Of a stretch of DNA of 64,000 nt, positions 26,083-34,866 are shown in pieces. Location: the NCBI RefSeq assembly GCF_009617595.1, contig NZ_WIXK01000008.1, forward strand, positions 1-64,000. The letters are read 5' to 3'. Below the pieces are notes generated by a model. The model did no database searches. It was given only the letters and a program-made list of their open reading frames with translations, and was not told the DNA's origin. Position 1 is the stretch's first letter. Every line of letters starts with the position of its first letter. This DNA comes from Tritonibacter aquimaris (lineage in GTDB: Bacteria > Pseudomonadota > Alphaproteobacteria > Rhodobacterales > Rhodobacteraceae). Position numbers and translations under genes: made by a program.

Positions 26083-26129
26083 CTGTGTTGCGTGCCCGTA
26101 TTTTACTTAGGTTTTCAAAAATCACACCT

Positions 26130-26888
26130 CTATTCCAGCAGATCCACGCCTTGTTGGGGAAACTGGCAAAGCAGGCGCTGGCAGAGGTTGCGGCACGCTG
26201 CGCCGCTCCAGTCTGGGCCAAAGGCGTGATCGGGCAACGGCGGCAGTTTCAACACGATCCGTCGCCAGCTGTGCACCAGCAGAATGCGCAGCGTTGCGAT
26301 CTGTAGCGGGCTGAGCGTGCCGCTGTTGTCAATGTCGGCGCAAAGCGCGGAAAGCTGGGTGGCAAGTTCCGCCGCATCGGTGCGGGTATCCTCATCGCAA
26401 AGCCGATCGAGGATCCAGCCGGGCAAAGGGGCACCGGGCTGGATTTCATGACAGATGTATTCGGCATCCTTAGGGTTCAGATTGCTGACAAAGCTTTGCG
26501 CGCCAAGCGACACAGCGCCATCGGGACGCGGGCTTTGGGCGGGGCCAAGGCAGAGCCAGGCCTGCGTGGCCAAAGGATCCGCTGCGTAGATGACCGGGCG
26601 CGCTTTGAGCGTTTCTTCGCGCCCCAAAGGGGTGAGGAAATAATTGCTGCTGCGCCCTGTTTTCTGGCTGATGATCCAGCCGTTTTTGCGCAAACGGTGC
26701 AGCGCCACCCGCATGGCTTCGGGTTTGATGCCAATTTCGGTGCAAATCGCGGTGAGGGTCGCGCCTGAGATGTGGATATCTGCGCCCTGGGTAAGTTCCC
26801 CAAAGACTGTAACCAGAAAAGACCAGACCCGCGGGGTCTGGCCGTTGAGAAAGGCGGCGACAAGCTGGCGAAATTGCTCAGTGTTCAT
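26130..26888 (-). CDS. paaX: PaaX-family phenylacetate repressor
   Basis: 252 residues. N-terminal winged helix with ICTEIGIKPEAMRVALHRLRKNGWI, a hallmark of PaaX, which in E. coli represses paa genes and is released by phenylacetyl-CoA; the C-terminal PaaX domain extends to the end. It begins 31 bases after the paaZ stop and is probably part of that operon. A TetR-type PaaR is also encoded nearby (36618), so the locus has two phenylacetate-type regulators. Confidence 0.93.
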   Translation of the reverse strand: MNTEQFRQLVAAFLNGQTPRVWSFLVTVFGELTQGADIHISGATLTAICTEIGIKPEAMRVALHRLRKNGWIISQKTGRSSNYFLTPLGREETLKARPVIYAADPLATQAWLCLGPAQSPRPDGAVSLGAQSFVSNLNPKDAEYICHEIQPGAPLPGWILDRLCDEDTRTDAAELATQLSALCADIDNSGTLSPLQIATLRILLVHSWRRIVLKLPPLPDHAFGPDWSGAACRNLCQRLLCQFPQQGVDLLE

Positions 26889-26919
26889 CTCACCTGTCTA
26901 GGTTGGATAGGCCCGCGCT

Positions 26920-28962
26920 TCAAGCGGGCTTGGCATAGGCATTCATGGTCAAAAGCTCATATTCAGCCACAAGTTCAGCGTTTTGGTTGCTGAGCGTCAC
27001 ATGCCAGCGCACTTCGCCATATTCATCATTGCGTGGGGTCTTCTGTTTCACCGTTAGGCGCACGCGGATGCTGTCTCCGGCTTCGACTGGTTTCATGAAA
27101 CGCAGCTTATCAAGGCCAGTATTGGCCAGAACCGGCCCTTCATTGGGTTCCACAAACATGCCGGCCGCAAAGCTGATCAACAGATAGCCGTGCGCGACGC
27201 GATCGGGGAAGAAGGGATTTCGCTTGGCCGCCTCTGCATCCATATGCGCATAAAACCGATCGCCGGTGAAATTTGCAAATGTCTCGATATCGTCAAGCGT
27301 GATTTCACGCGGTTCGGTATAAAGGGTTTCGCCAATTTCCAGCGCGTTGAAATCGCGGGTAAACGGATGCGCGTGTTCTGTGATCTCGGCAGCACCGGGC
27401 ACCCAGCGTGGGCCAATCGCGCTGAGAATATCAGGTGAGCCCTGCACCGCGGTGCGCTGCATGTAATGCATCACGCCACGCACGCCGCCCATTTCTTCAC
27501 CGCCGCCGGCACGACCGGGGCCGCCGTGTACCATATGGGGCAGGGGAGAGCCGTGGCCGGTGCTTTCTTTCATTGAGGTGCGGTTGTTGAAATACAGTCG
27601 CCCGTGGTAGGCACCCGCCCCTGCCACCACCTGTCGTGCCACATCGCCATCCTGGGTGATCACCGAGGCCACAAGACTGCCTTCGCCGCGGTTTGCGAGC
27701 GTGACGGCGTGGTCAATATCGCGGTAACCCATGATGGTTGAAACCGGACCAAAGGCTTCTTTGCTGTGCACAATGCTGGCCGTGTCGGGGTTCTGGCAGT
27801 GAAACAGCATTGGCGGCACAAAGGCCCCGGTTTCATGGTCCGCCCCTGTCAGGGCAAAATCATCCGGGTTGCCAAAGACGCGTTCCGCCTCGCGGCTGAT
27901 TTCAGCGGCGGTGGCCAATACATCGTGACGTTGTGCCTGTGACACCAGTGCGCCCATGCGCACGCCTTCCACGCGGGGGTCACCAATCACGGTTTTGCTG
28001 AGCCGGGCGCTGAGCGCGTCAATCACCGCATCTGTCTGCGCCTCGGGCACGATAATGCGGCGGATGGCGGTGCATTTCTGCCCCGCTTTGGTGGTCATCT
28101 CGCGCTGCACCTCTTTGACAAAGAGATCAAATTCCGGCGTGCCCGGTGTGGCATCGGGGCCCAGGATCGATGCGTTTAGGCTGTCTTGTTCGGCAACAAA
28201 ACGGATTGAGTTTTCCAAAATATGCGGTGCGGAACGCAGCTGCAGCGCGGTGCTCGCAGAGCCTGTGAAACTGACCACATCCTGATGGGTGAGGCGATCC
28301 AGCATATCACCGAGCCCGCCGGACACGAGCTGCAGGGCTCCAGCAGGGAGGATACCACTGTCGAGCATGATGCGCACCGCGCGCTCGGTCACATAACAGG
28401 TGGCGGTGGCGGGTTTGACAATAGCGGGAACCCCCGCAAGCAGGGTGGGGGCGAGCTTTTCCAGCATCCCCCAGACCGGGAAATTAAATGCGTTGATATG
28501 AACCGCGACACCGCGCAAAGGCGTGCAGATGTGCTGACCCAGGAAGGTGCCGTTGCGCGAGAGTTGTTCAACCTCGCCATCCAGATAGACCTGCGCATCC
28601 GGCAGCTCACGTCGACCTTTGGAGGCAAATACAAACATGGTCCCAATACCGCCATCGATGTCGATCATATGGTCAGACTGGGTCGCGCCGGTGGCAAAGC
28701 TGATATCATAGAGCGCGTCTTTGTGTTTGCCGAGCTCAATCGCCAGCGCCTTGAGCATGCGGGCACGATCATGGAAGCTGAGCGCGCGCAGGGCCGGGCC
28801 ACCAACGTTGCGCGCATACTCCAGCATTGCACCACAATCGAGCGCGCTGTTGCCTGCGCGCGCAAGGGGCGCGCCGGTGACTGCATTGGCGATCTCACGG
28901 GCATTGGCATCGGGGATGATCCACTGGCCAGCGGCGAAGCTTTTGACGTCAATCAGGGACAT
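26920..28962 (-). CDS. paaZ: PaaZ, oxepin-CoA hydrolase / semialdehyde dehydrogenase
   Basis: 680 residues, the expected length. ATG 28962 has an AGGAG site. Residues about 1-520 form an aldehyde dehydrogenase (catalytic Cys in TKAGQKCTAIRRIIVP, FTGSAST for cofactor), and the C-terminal part is a MaoC-type hydratase (DRFYAHMDAEAAKRNPFFPD, then VAHGYLLISFAAGMF). It opens the oxepin-CoA ring and oxidises the resulting semialdehyde to 3-oxo-5,6-dehydrosuberyl-CoA. Encoded 25 bases after a TRAP permease gene in a long minus-strand operon. Confidence 0.96.
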   Translation of the reverse strand: MSLIDVKSFAAGQWIIPDANAREIANAVTGAPLARAGNSALDCGAMLEYARNVGGPALRALSFHDRARMLKALAIELGKHKDALYDISFATGATQSDHMIDIDGGIGTMFVFASKGRRELPDAQVYLDGEVEQLSRNGTFLGQHICTPLRGVAVHINAFNFPVWGMLEKLAPTLLAGVPAIVKPATATCYVTERAVRIMLDSGILPAGALQLVSGGLGDMLDRLTHQDVVSFTGSASTALQLRSAPHILENSIRFVAEQDSLNASILGPDATPGTPEFDLFVKEVQREMTTKAGQKCTAIRRIIVPEAQTDAVIDALSARLSKTVIGDPRVEGVRMGALVSQAQRHDVLATAAEISREAERVFGNPDDFALTGADHETGAFVPPMLFHCQNPDTASIVHSKEAFGPVSTIMGYRDIDHAVTLANRGEGSLVASVITQDGDVARQVVAGAGAYHGRLYFNNRTSMKESTGHGSPLPHMVHGGPGRAGGGEEMGGVRGVMHYMQRTAVQGSPDILSAIGPRWVPGAAEITEHAHPFTRDFNALEIGETLYTEPREITLDDIETFANFTGDRFYAHMDAEAAKRNPFFPDRVAHGYLLISFAAGMFVEPNEGPVLANTGLDKLRFMKPVEAGDSIRVRLTVKQKTPRNDEYGEVRWHVTLSNQNAELVAEYELLTMNAYAKPA

Positions 28963-28987
28963 GGTGATACTCCTGTGCGGGGCGGGC

Positions 28988-30340
28988 CTAGTGGCCAAGC
29001 GCCCCCATATGATTGGGAAGGAAGAGAACAAGCGAGGGCAGCAGTACGATCAGTACAAGGCGCAAAATGTCAGCCGCCCAGAACGGGGTGACGCCGCGAA
29101 ACACGGTTGCAGTGGTGACATCGCCCACCACCCCTTTGAGGATGAAGACATTCAGCCCAACCGGCGGAGTAATGAGTGAAATCTCAACCACCACCACAAC
29201 CACAATGCCAAACCAGATTGGGTCAAAACCTAGCGACGTGATCAGCGGGAAAAAGATCGGCACCGTCAGCAAAAGCATCGACAGGCTTTCAAACACGCAG
29301 CCCAGCACCACATAGACCAGCAGGATCAGCACGATCACCGTGAAGGGCGAAACGTTGTTGGCACTGACAAGGTTGATCAGCGCTTCAGGTAGCCCTGCAA
29401 GATTCACAAAGTTGGAAAACACTTGCGCACCGATCAGCACCGCAAACAGGCTGGCGGTGGTAAAAGAGGTTTCGCGCAGCACATCAAAGATGTCGCTGAT
29501 ACGCAGCCCACCACGTGCTAGCGCAATGGCAAAGGCACCCATTGCGCCCATGCCTGCGGCCTCAGTCGGCGAAAACGTGAGATTGAGCGGTGCAACATCA
29601 AAGATACCATAAAGCCCACCAATCACGAGGAAAAACAGCAACAGCACCGCCCAGACACCGCGCAGCGCAGTGATGCGGGAACGCCAGCTGGTTTTGGGGC
29701 CAGCAGGGCCCGCAGCAGGATTGCGGAACACGCTCCAGCGCACCGCGAGCAGATAGAACAGAATGCCAAGCAGCCCCGGTATGATCCCGGCCATGAACAG
29801 TTTGCCGATCGAGGTTTCCGTTAGCAGGCCGTAAATCACCAGGATCACGCTGGGCGGGATCAGAATGCCCAATGTGCCGCCCGCCGCGATCGACGCAGTA
29901 GAGAGCTGGTCGGAGTAATCAAAGCGGCGCATTTCCGGCATTGCAACTTTGGACATGGTGGCAGCAGTGGCCAGCGATGAGCCACAGATCGCGGAGAAAC
30001 CACCGCAGGCCATCACAGTCGCCATGGCAAGGCCGCCGCGAAAATGGCCCAGAAAGGCATTGGACACTGCATAAAGCTCGCGCGCCATGCCGCCTTTGTT
30101 CACGAATAGGCCCATCATAATGAACAGCGGGATGACCGATAGGCCGTAATCCTGTGCGGTATCGGTGATCTGGCGGCCCACCATAGACAGCGCCGCCTTG
30201 AGCCCGCGTTCATCAAACATGCTGCCACCGCGGATATGGGCAACGCCAAAGGTGCCCACGATCCCCATTGCAAACACAATGGGCATGCGCACCAGAACCA
30301 GGACTAAAACAATGGCAAAGCCGATTAATGCGCTTTCCAT
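28988..30340 (-). CDS. TRAP large permease (DctM type) in the phenylacetate operon
   Basis: 450 residues from ATG 30340, which lies within the end of the dctQ gene. Motifs: FSAICGSSLATAATMSKVAMPE, STASIAAGGTLGILIPPSVILV, LTFSPTEAAGMGAMGAFA and LITPPVGLNVFILKGVVGD. Very similar in motif order to the DctM at 24236-25552. Located between the fused hydratase/dehydrogenase gene and paaZ, implying import of phenylacetate or a related acid. Confidence 0.93.
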   Translation of the reverse strand: MESALIGFAIVLVLVLVRMPIVFAMGIVGTFGVAHIRGGSMFDERGLKAALSMVGRQITDTAQDYGLSVIPLFIMMGLFVNKGGMARELYAVSNAFLGHFRGGLAMATVMACGGFSAICGSSLATAATMSKVAMPEMRRFDYSDQLSTASIAAGGTLGILIPPSVILVIYGLLTETSIGKLFMAGIIPGLLGILFYLLAVRWSVFRNPAAGPAGPKTSWRSRITALRGVWAVLLLFFLVIGGLYGIFDVAPLNLTFSPTEAAGMGAMGAFAIALARGGLRISDIFDVLRETSFTTASLFAVLIGAQVFSNFVNLAGLPEALINLVSANNVSPFTVIVLILLVYVVLGCVFESLSMLLLTVPIFFPLITSLGFDPIWFGIVVVVVVEISLITPPVGLNVFILKGVVGDVTTATVFRGVTPFWAADILRLVLIVLLPSLVLFLPNHMGALGH

Positions 30341-30831
30341 GCAAGCACCTTTTTGGTTTGGGAGGGGAACAGCAGAATGGCGAGACCACAGGCCACCATG
30401 CACAGCGCAGTCAGCGTTACCGAGAGCGCGATAAAGCCCATGGGCAAATATTGTGGAATGCCGATGTATTCGGTGACATCCCCATAAGAGCGGGTGCGGT
30501 CCATCAGGGTCCAGAGCCGCCCAACGGGCCAGAACAGCAGACCGCCACAGACCAGATAGAGCAGCGCATCGCGCAGGGTCGACAGCTGGAAGCGATCAAA
30601 CAGCGTATCTGTCAGATCGACTGCAATCTGGCTGCGGCTAAGGGTGACATGGGGCATCACGGCAAAGACGGTGATCGCCACCAGAATACGTGTGAGTTCA
30701 GTTGCTTCTTGGATTGGAGCGTCAAAACTGGAGCGCGCGACCACATCGCAAAAAGTCATGATCATCAGCAAAAACAGGGCTGCCGCGGCCAGCCAAACCG
30801 GCGCGTTGACGCACAAACGGAGGTATTTCAT
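30325..30831 (-). CDS. TRAP small permease (DctQ type) in the phenylacetate operon
   Basis: 168 residues with four hydrophobic segments (VWLAAAALFLLMIMTFCDVVAR, TELTRILVAITVFAVMPHVTL and two more). The ATG at 30831 is preferred over the TTG one codon earlier. Its last 16 bases overlap the start of the large permease gene. Separated from its receptor gene by a hairpin. Confidence 0.87.
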   Translation of the reverse strand: MKYLRLCVNAPVWLAAAALFLLMIMTFCDVVARSSFDAPIQEATELTRILVAITVFAVMPHVTLSRSQIAVDLTDTLFDRFQLSTLRDALLYLVCGGLLFWPVGRLWTLMDRTRSYGDVTEYIGIPQYLPMGFIALSVTLTALCMVACGLAILLFPSQTKKVLAWKAH

Positions 30832-30854
30832 CAAAGGTGTCCTTTGCTAGCGAT

Positions 30855-30904
30855 CCGACGCGCACGGTTTGTGCGCGTCGGTCTGGCTCAGGGTCTGGCT
30901 CAGG
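30855..30904 (-). other. Intercistronic hairpin and 12-bp tandem repeat after the receptor gene
   Basis: Perfect 11-bp stem CCGACGCGCAC/GTGCGCGTCGG with a 5-base loop at 30855-30881, between receptor and dctQ genes. Next to it is an exact tandem duplication of GTCTGGCTCAGG (30881-30892 and 30893-30904), abutting the receptor stop codon. No T-run, so mRNA processing or partial attenuation is more likely than termination. Confidence 0.65.
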
Positions 30905-31924
30905 TTAGTTCTGGGCGAGGTTCGCGCGGAAGGTTTTCAGCGCAGCTGTGGCATCAATACCTTTGGCAGAGACCTCTTCGATCACGGCGCTTTCGACTTC
31001 GGCAGCGATGCTGTCAAAACGGCCAAGATCGGCGTCGCTGATCAACACATTGGTGTTGCCGTTGGTGGCGTTGGTGAGGTCAATCGCTTCAACATCGGCG
31101 GCGTCCCAGGCTTCACCCGCCTTGCGGCTGAGGGTCGGGCCAAACACCTTGTCCTGAAGGGCGGTGCGCAGGTCTTCGGGCAGGTCTGCCAGCACGTCTT
31201 CGTTCATGATGAAGGCAAAAGAGCCGCGAAAGAAACCACCGGGTACGGAATAGAAATGCGGGGCCACTTCGGTGAGGCGGAAGCTTTTGCGGCTCTCGGT
31301 TACCATCATCACCCCATCTGCGGCTTTAGACGCCAGGGTTTCATAGACCTTTGGCGCGGGCACTTTGATGCCGGTGGCCTGCAGTTTACCGCCAATATCA
31401 GAGGCAACACCGCCAGGCATACGCAGTTTCAGCCCGGCGATATCATCAAGGCCTTCAATGGCGCTGCCAGTGTGGAGCTGGCCGGGGCCATGTACCATCA
31501 GGCCGACCACCTCTACGCCGCGGTGCTCGTTCAGTTTCGCAAGATGAGACTGATGCAGATCCCAGTAAGCGGCAGAAAGATCAGCGGCGCTGGCTTCTAC
31601 GCGGGGCAGTTCCACCAGCTTGTAGCCGGTAAAGCGGCCGGGCTGGTAGCCGTGGAACACATAAGCAATGTCCACTGCGCCATCAAGCACCAGATCCATC
31701 TGTGCTGGTGGCGGGGCAAGGCCCATGCGAACCTCGGTGGTGACGCGCCCATCTGTGGCCTCTTCGACCATGGCTTGAAGCCCGGTCAGGATTTCACTGT
31801 TGATAATATGGGTGGGCGGCACCCAGCTTGAGACCACCAGCGTGTGTTCGGCCTCAGCCTGTGCAAATGACGCGCTGCACATCAGTGCTGCGGCAATAGA
31901 TGCAAGTTTGGTTTTTAGTGACAT
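30905..31924 (-). CDS. TRAP substrate-binding protein in the phenylacetate operon
   Basis: 339-residue periplasmic receptor with a signal peptide to about residue 23 (LASIAAALMCSASFAQA). LVVSSWVPPTHI at the mature end, GLMVHGPGQLHTGSA, GLKLRMPGGVASDIGG (ligand arginine) and VPGGFFRGSFAFIMN align by eye with the receptor at 22681-23715. Encoded between the fused PaaFH-like enzyme and paaZ, so phenylacetate or a close analogue is the likely ligand. This is inferred from context only. Confidence 0.88.
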   Translation of the reverse strand: MSLKTKLASIAAALMCSASFAQAEAEHTLVVSSWVPPTHIINSEILTGLQAMVEEATDGRVTTEVRMGLAPPPAQMDLVLDGAVDIAYVFHGYQPGRFTGYKLVELPRVEASAADLSAAYWDLHQSHLAKLNEHRGVEVVGLMVHGPGQLHTGSAIEGLDDIAGLKLRMPGGVASDIGGKLQATGIKVPAPKVYETLASKAADGVMMVTESRKSFRLTEVAPHFYSVPGGFFRGSFAFIMNEDVLADLPEDLRTALQDKVFGPTLSRKAGEAWDAADVEAIDLTNATNGNTNVLISDADLGRFDSIAAEVESAVIEEVSAKGIDATAALKTFRANLAQN

Positions 31925-31950
31925 TGGATCTCCTCCCTCAAAGGTCCAGT

Positions 31951-33954
31951 TCAGGTGAAGCGGCGCGCGCGCCGCCAGCTGTTCGGGCTGCTCTCCTCCA
32001 GAGCGGCCAGAGCCTCTTGAATTTTGCTGTTCCCCAGTGCTTGGGCTGCCTGCATCGGGCCGCCGCGCCAGCGCGGGAAGCCGTAGCCATGCACTTTGAC
32101 CAGATCGACAGCGGCATCAGATTGGGCGATGCCTTCCTCCACGATGCGCGCGCCCTCATTGGCCATGACAGCCAGCAACAGGGTTTGAATTTCGGTGGCT
32201 GAGAAACTGCGGCGGGTGATGGATTGCTGCTGGGAATAATCCTCGATCAGCGTGGTGACAGCTGAATCGGGCAGGGGTTTGCGCCCCTCATAGCGATACC
32301 AGCCCGCGCCTGCGCGCTGACCAAAGCGACCCATTTCGCACAGCTGATCACCAAGGGTGACATAGCGTTCGTTGGCGGGCCGGTCTGCGTCCTGACGGCG
32401 GCGGTTGGCCTCGGCGATTTGCAACCCGCTCATGTCTTGGGCTTCAAATGGACCCATCGCCAGACCGTATGCGCGCATGGCGGCGTCAATCTCTTGCGGC
32501 AATGCACCATCTGCCAGCAGATATTCAGCGGCACGGCGGTAGGCGGCCAGAATACGGTTGCCGATAAAGCCATCACAGATCCCCGCCTGCACCGGCAATT
32601 TGCCAAGACTGCGGGCAAAGGCAAAGGCGCTGGCAAGGGTTTCGGTTGATCCGTCAGTCAAGGCGACCACCTCAACCAGTTTCATGATATGCGCGGGCGA
32701 AAAGAAATGCAGGCCAAGACAGCGGCTGCGATCGCGCACTGGGGCAAAGATCTCTTCGGGGTTCAGATAGGATGTATTGGTCGCAAGCAACGTGTGCGGC
32801 GCAGCGATTTGATCGAGTTCGGCCATGACGTTTTGTTTGACGCTGAGCTCTTCAAACACCGCTTCAATCACCAGATCGGCGTTGGCTGCGGCGCTGTAGC
32901 CCTCGGCAATGGTGCAGTCTGCCAGCAGTTGATCAAAACGGGATTGGCTGATTTTGCCCCGCTGGCGTGCGCCATCCAACAGACGCGTGAGGGTTTCGCG
33001 CGCGCGCTCTACCCCGGCGGCGTCGCGTTCACAGAGCGCAACATTCATCCCCTTGAGCAGACAGGCCGCCGCAATGCCAGACCCCATCAGCCCGCCGCCG
33101 ATTACCACTATATTATTGAGTGTGGCGGCAGTGATGTCGCGCAATGCAGTGGGGCGGGTGACGGCGCGTTCGGCAAAAAACACATGGCGCAGGGCTTTGC
33201 TTTCGTTGGATTGACGCAGCTCCAGATGCAGGGCGCGTTCTTTTTTCTGACCCTCAGCAAAGGGGGTGATTGCCCAGCTCAGCGCATCCAGGTTTAGCAG
33301 TGGTGATTGCTGGCCACGGCTGCGCCCAATGAGAGTTGCACGTTTTTCCGTAAGCCAATCCGCATCCAGCAGCGGCGTGTCGCGCTGCGACACTGGTGTC
33401 GGGCGCGGCGCATCAAAATCCTTGGCGGCCTGCATGAGATCATCAGCAATCAGATCAATCCCACCGTGTTCCAACATTGTGTCAGTGGACAGCAGTTTGC
33501 CACTACAAGCCATATCTGCCGCCAACTCCCAGCCCAGAAGGCGCGGCGCGCGTTGGCTACCACCAGCACCGGGGATAAGGCCAACGTTGACTTCGGGCAG
33601 GCCAAAACGTGTGCCCGGCGCAGCGATGCGCCAAGCGCAGGCCATGGCGATTTCCAGCCCGCCGCCAAGGACATTTCCATGCAGCAGTGCCAGAAACGGG
33701 GTGTCGCTTTGCTCAATTGCATCCACCACATCCGGCAGATGTGGCTCTTGCGGTGGCTGGTCAAATTCGGACATGTCCCCGCCGGCAATGAAGCTGCGTC
33801 CTGCACAAGAGAGCACCGCACGGCGGCAGCCCTGCACCTCATTCACCGCCAAGAGCAGTTCATGACGCAGTTGAGTAGAGGTGGCATTTACCGGCGGGTT
33901 GTTGATCTCAACCCAGGCGATCCCCTCGGAGACTGCGATGCTGACAAGGCCCAT
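31951..33954 (-). CDS. Fused enoyl-CoA hydratase / 3-hydroxyacyl-CoA dehydrogenase (PaaF-PaaH-like)
   Basis: 667 residues. N-terminal crotonase domain with both hydratase glutamates (LGGGLEIAMACAWRIA and GLPEVNVGLIPGAGGSQRAP) and oxyanion segment FIAGGDMSEF; then a 3-hydroxyacyl-CoA dehydrogenase with GGGLMGSGIAAACLL (NAD fold), catalytic His in LHFFSPAHIMKLVEVV and a C-terminal dimer domain. FadB/FadJ-like layout. No separate paaF or paaH was found, and this gene opens the minus-strand phenylacetate operon, so it probably carries out hydration of 2,3-dehydroadipyl-CoA and oxidation of 3-hydroxyadipyl-CoA. General beta-oxidation is the alternative. Confidence 0.88.
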   Translation of the reverse strand: MGLVSIAVSEGIAWVEINNPPVNATSTQLRHELLLAVNEVQGCRRAVLSCAGRSFIAGGDMSEFDQPPQEPHLPDVVDAIEQSDTPFLALLHGNVLGGGLEIAMACAWRIAAPGTRFGLPEVNVGLIPGAGGSQRAPRLLGWELAADMACSGKLLSTDTMLEHGGIDLIADDLMQAAKDFDAPRPTPVSQRDTPLLDADWLTEKRATLIGRSRGQQSPLLNLDALSWAITPFAEGQKKERALHLELRQSNESKALRHVFFAERAVTRPTALRDITAATLNNIVVIGGGLMGSGIAAACLLKGMNVALCERDAAGVERARETLTRLLDGARQRGKISQSRFDQLLADCTIAEGYSAAANADLVIEAVFEELSVKQNVMAELDQIAAPHTLLATNTSYLNPEEIFAPVRDRSRCLGLHFFSPAHIMKLVEVVALTDGSTETLASAFAFARSLGKLPVQAGICDGFIGNRILAAYRRAAEYLLADGALPQEIDAAMRAYGLAMGPFEAQDMSGLQIAEANRRRQDADRPANERYVTLGDQLCEMGRFGQRAGAGWYRYEGRKPLPDSAVTTLIEDYSQQQSITRRSFSATEIQTLLLAVMANEGARIVEEGIAQSDAAVDLVKVHGYGFPRWRGGPMQAAQALGNSKIQEALAALEESSPNSWRRARRFT

Positions 33955-33998
33955 TCTGCGTTTCCCTATGGTTGTGGCGGTGCGTCGGTGGATTCGTA

Positions 33999-34030
33999 TT
34001 GAAATATTGACCGACCGGTCGGACTATGCA
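33999..34030. promoter_or_regulatory. Divergent phenylacetate promoter region with PaaR-type operator
   Basis: Perfect 12-bp palindrome CCGACCGGTCGG at 34011-34022, flanked by TTGA and ACTA, midway between the divergent paaG operon and the PaaFH-like operon. A -35-like TTGAAA (33999-34004) with a 17-bp spacer would put the palindrome between -35 and -10 of the paaG promoter. The TetR-type gene at the end of the paaG operon is the natural candidate to bind it. Confidence 0.65.
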
Positions 34031-34066
34031 AGATTATTTTTACAAAACCGTTGAGGGAGGCTGCGG

Positions 34067-34864
34067 ATGAGTGAAGAAATTCTGGTTCAAGTCCATGAAA
34101 ATTGGGCGGAAATTACCCTAAATCGGCCGGATCGGTTGAATGCGTTCAATGAGACGATGCATCTGTCGCTGCATGCGGCTTTGGATGATATCAGGGCGCA
34201 GGTTGAGGCGCGGGAGGTGCGCGCACTGCTTTTCACGGGCGCGGGACGCGGCTTTTGTGCAGGGCAGGATCTGGGAGATCGGGACCCCGCCAAAATGGAA
34301 GGCGCGCCGGATCTGGGTGATACGGTACGCAGGTTTTACGCGCCACTGGTACGGCGTCTGCGGGACATGCCCTGCCCGGTGGTCTGTGCCGTCAACGGGG
34401 TTGCAGCGGGTGCGGGGGCTTCGGTTGCGCTGGCCTGTGATATGGTGCTGGCCGCGGAAAGTGCAAAATTCATCCAGTCTTTTGCCAAGGTTGGCCTGAT
34501 CCCGGATACAGGTGGCAGCTGGCATCTGCCGCGTCTGTTGGGTGAAGCGCGCGCCAAGGGCCTTGCGATGACGGGTGCACCGATTTCGGCAGCACAGGCC
34601 GCCGATTGGGGGCTGATCTGGCAGATGCTCCCTGACGCAGAACTGATGCAGGGCGCGCGCGCCCTAACGGCGCAGCTGGCAGCAGGCCCAACCCTTGGAC
34701 TGGCGTCAACCAAACAGGCCATTCACGCCGCTGCGCAAAACTCATTGGATGCACATCTGGAGCTGGAAGCCGATCTGATGAAGGTCTGTGGCGAAAGCGC
34801 CGACTACGCCGAAGGTGTTGCCGCATTTTTGCAAAAACGTCCCGCCGCGTTTCAGGGGCGTTGA
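34067..34864 (+). CDS. paaG: Ring-1,2-epoxyphenylacetyl-CoA isomerase
   Basis: 265 residues, crotonase fold. FTGAGRGFCAGQDLGDRD supplies the oxyanion hole; GLIPDTGGSWHLPRLLGEARAKGLAM has the aspartate (PD) typical of PaaG in place of a hydratase glutamate, distinguishing it from true hydratases. It isomerises the aromatic epoxide to the oxepin and also acts on 2,3- versus 3,4-dehydroadipyl-CoA. First gene of paaG-paaI-paaK-paaR. Confidence 0.93.
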   Translation: MSEEILVQVHENWAEITLNRPDRLNAFNETMHLSLHAALDDIRAQVEAREVRALLFTGAGRGFCAGQDLGDRDPAKMEGAPDLGDTVRRFYAPLVRRLRDMPCPVVCAVNGVAAGAGASVALACDMVLAAESAKFIQSFAKVGLIPDTGGSWHLPRLLGEARAKGLAMTGAPISAAQAADWGLIWQMLPDAELMQGARALTAQLAAGPTLGLASTKQAIHAAAQNSLDAHLELEADLMKVCGESADYAEGVAAFLQKRPAAFQGR

Positions 34865-34866
34865 CA

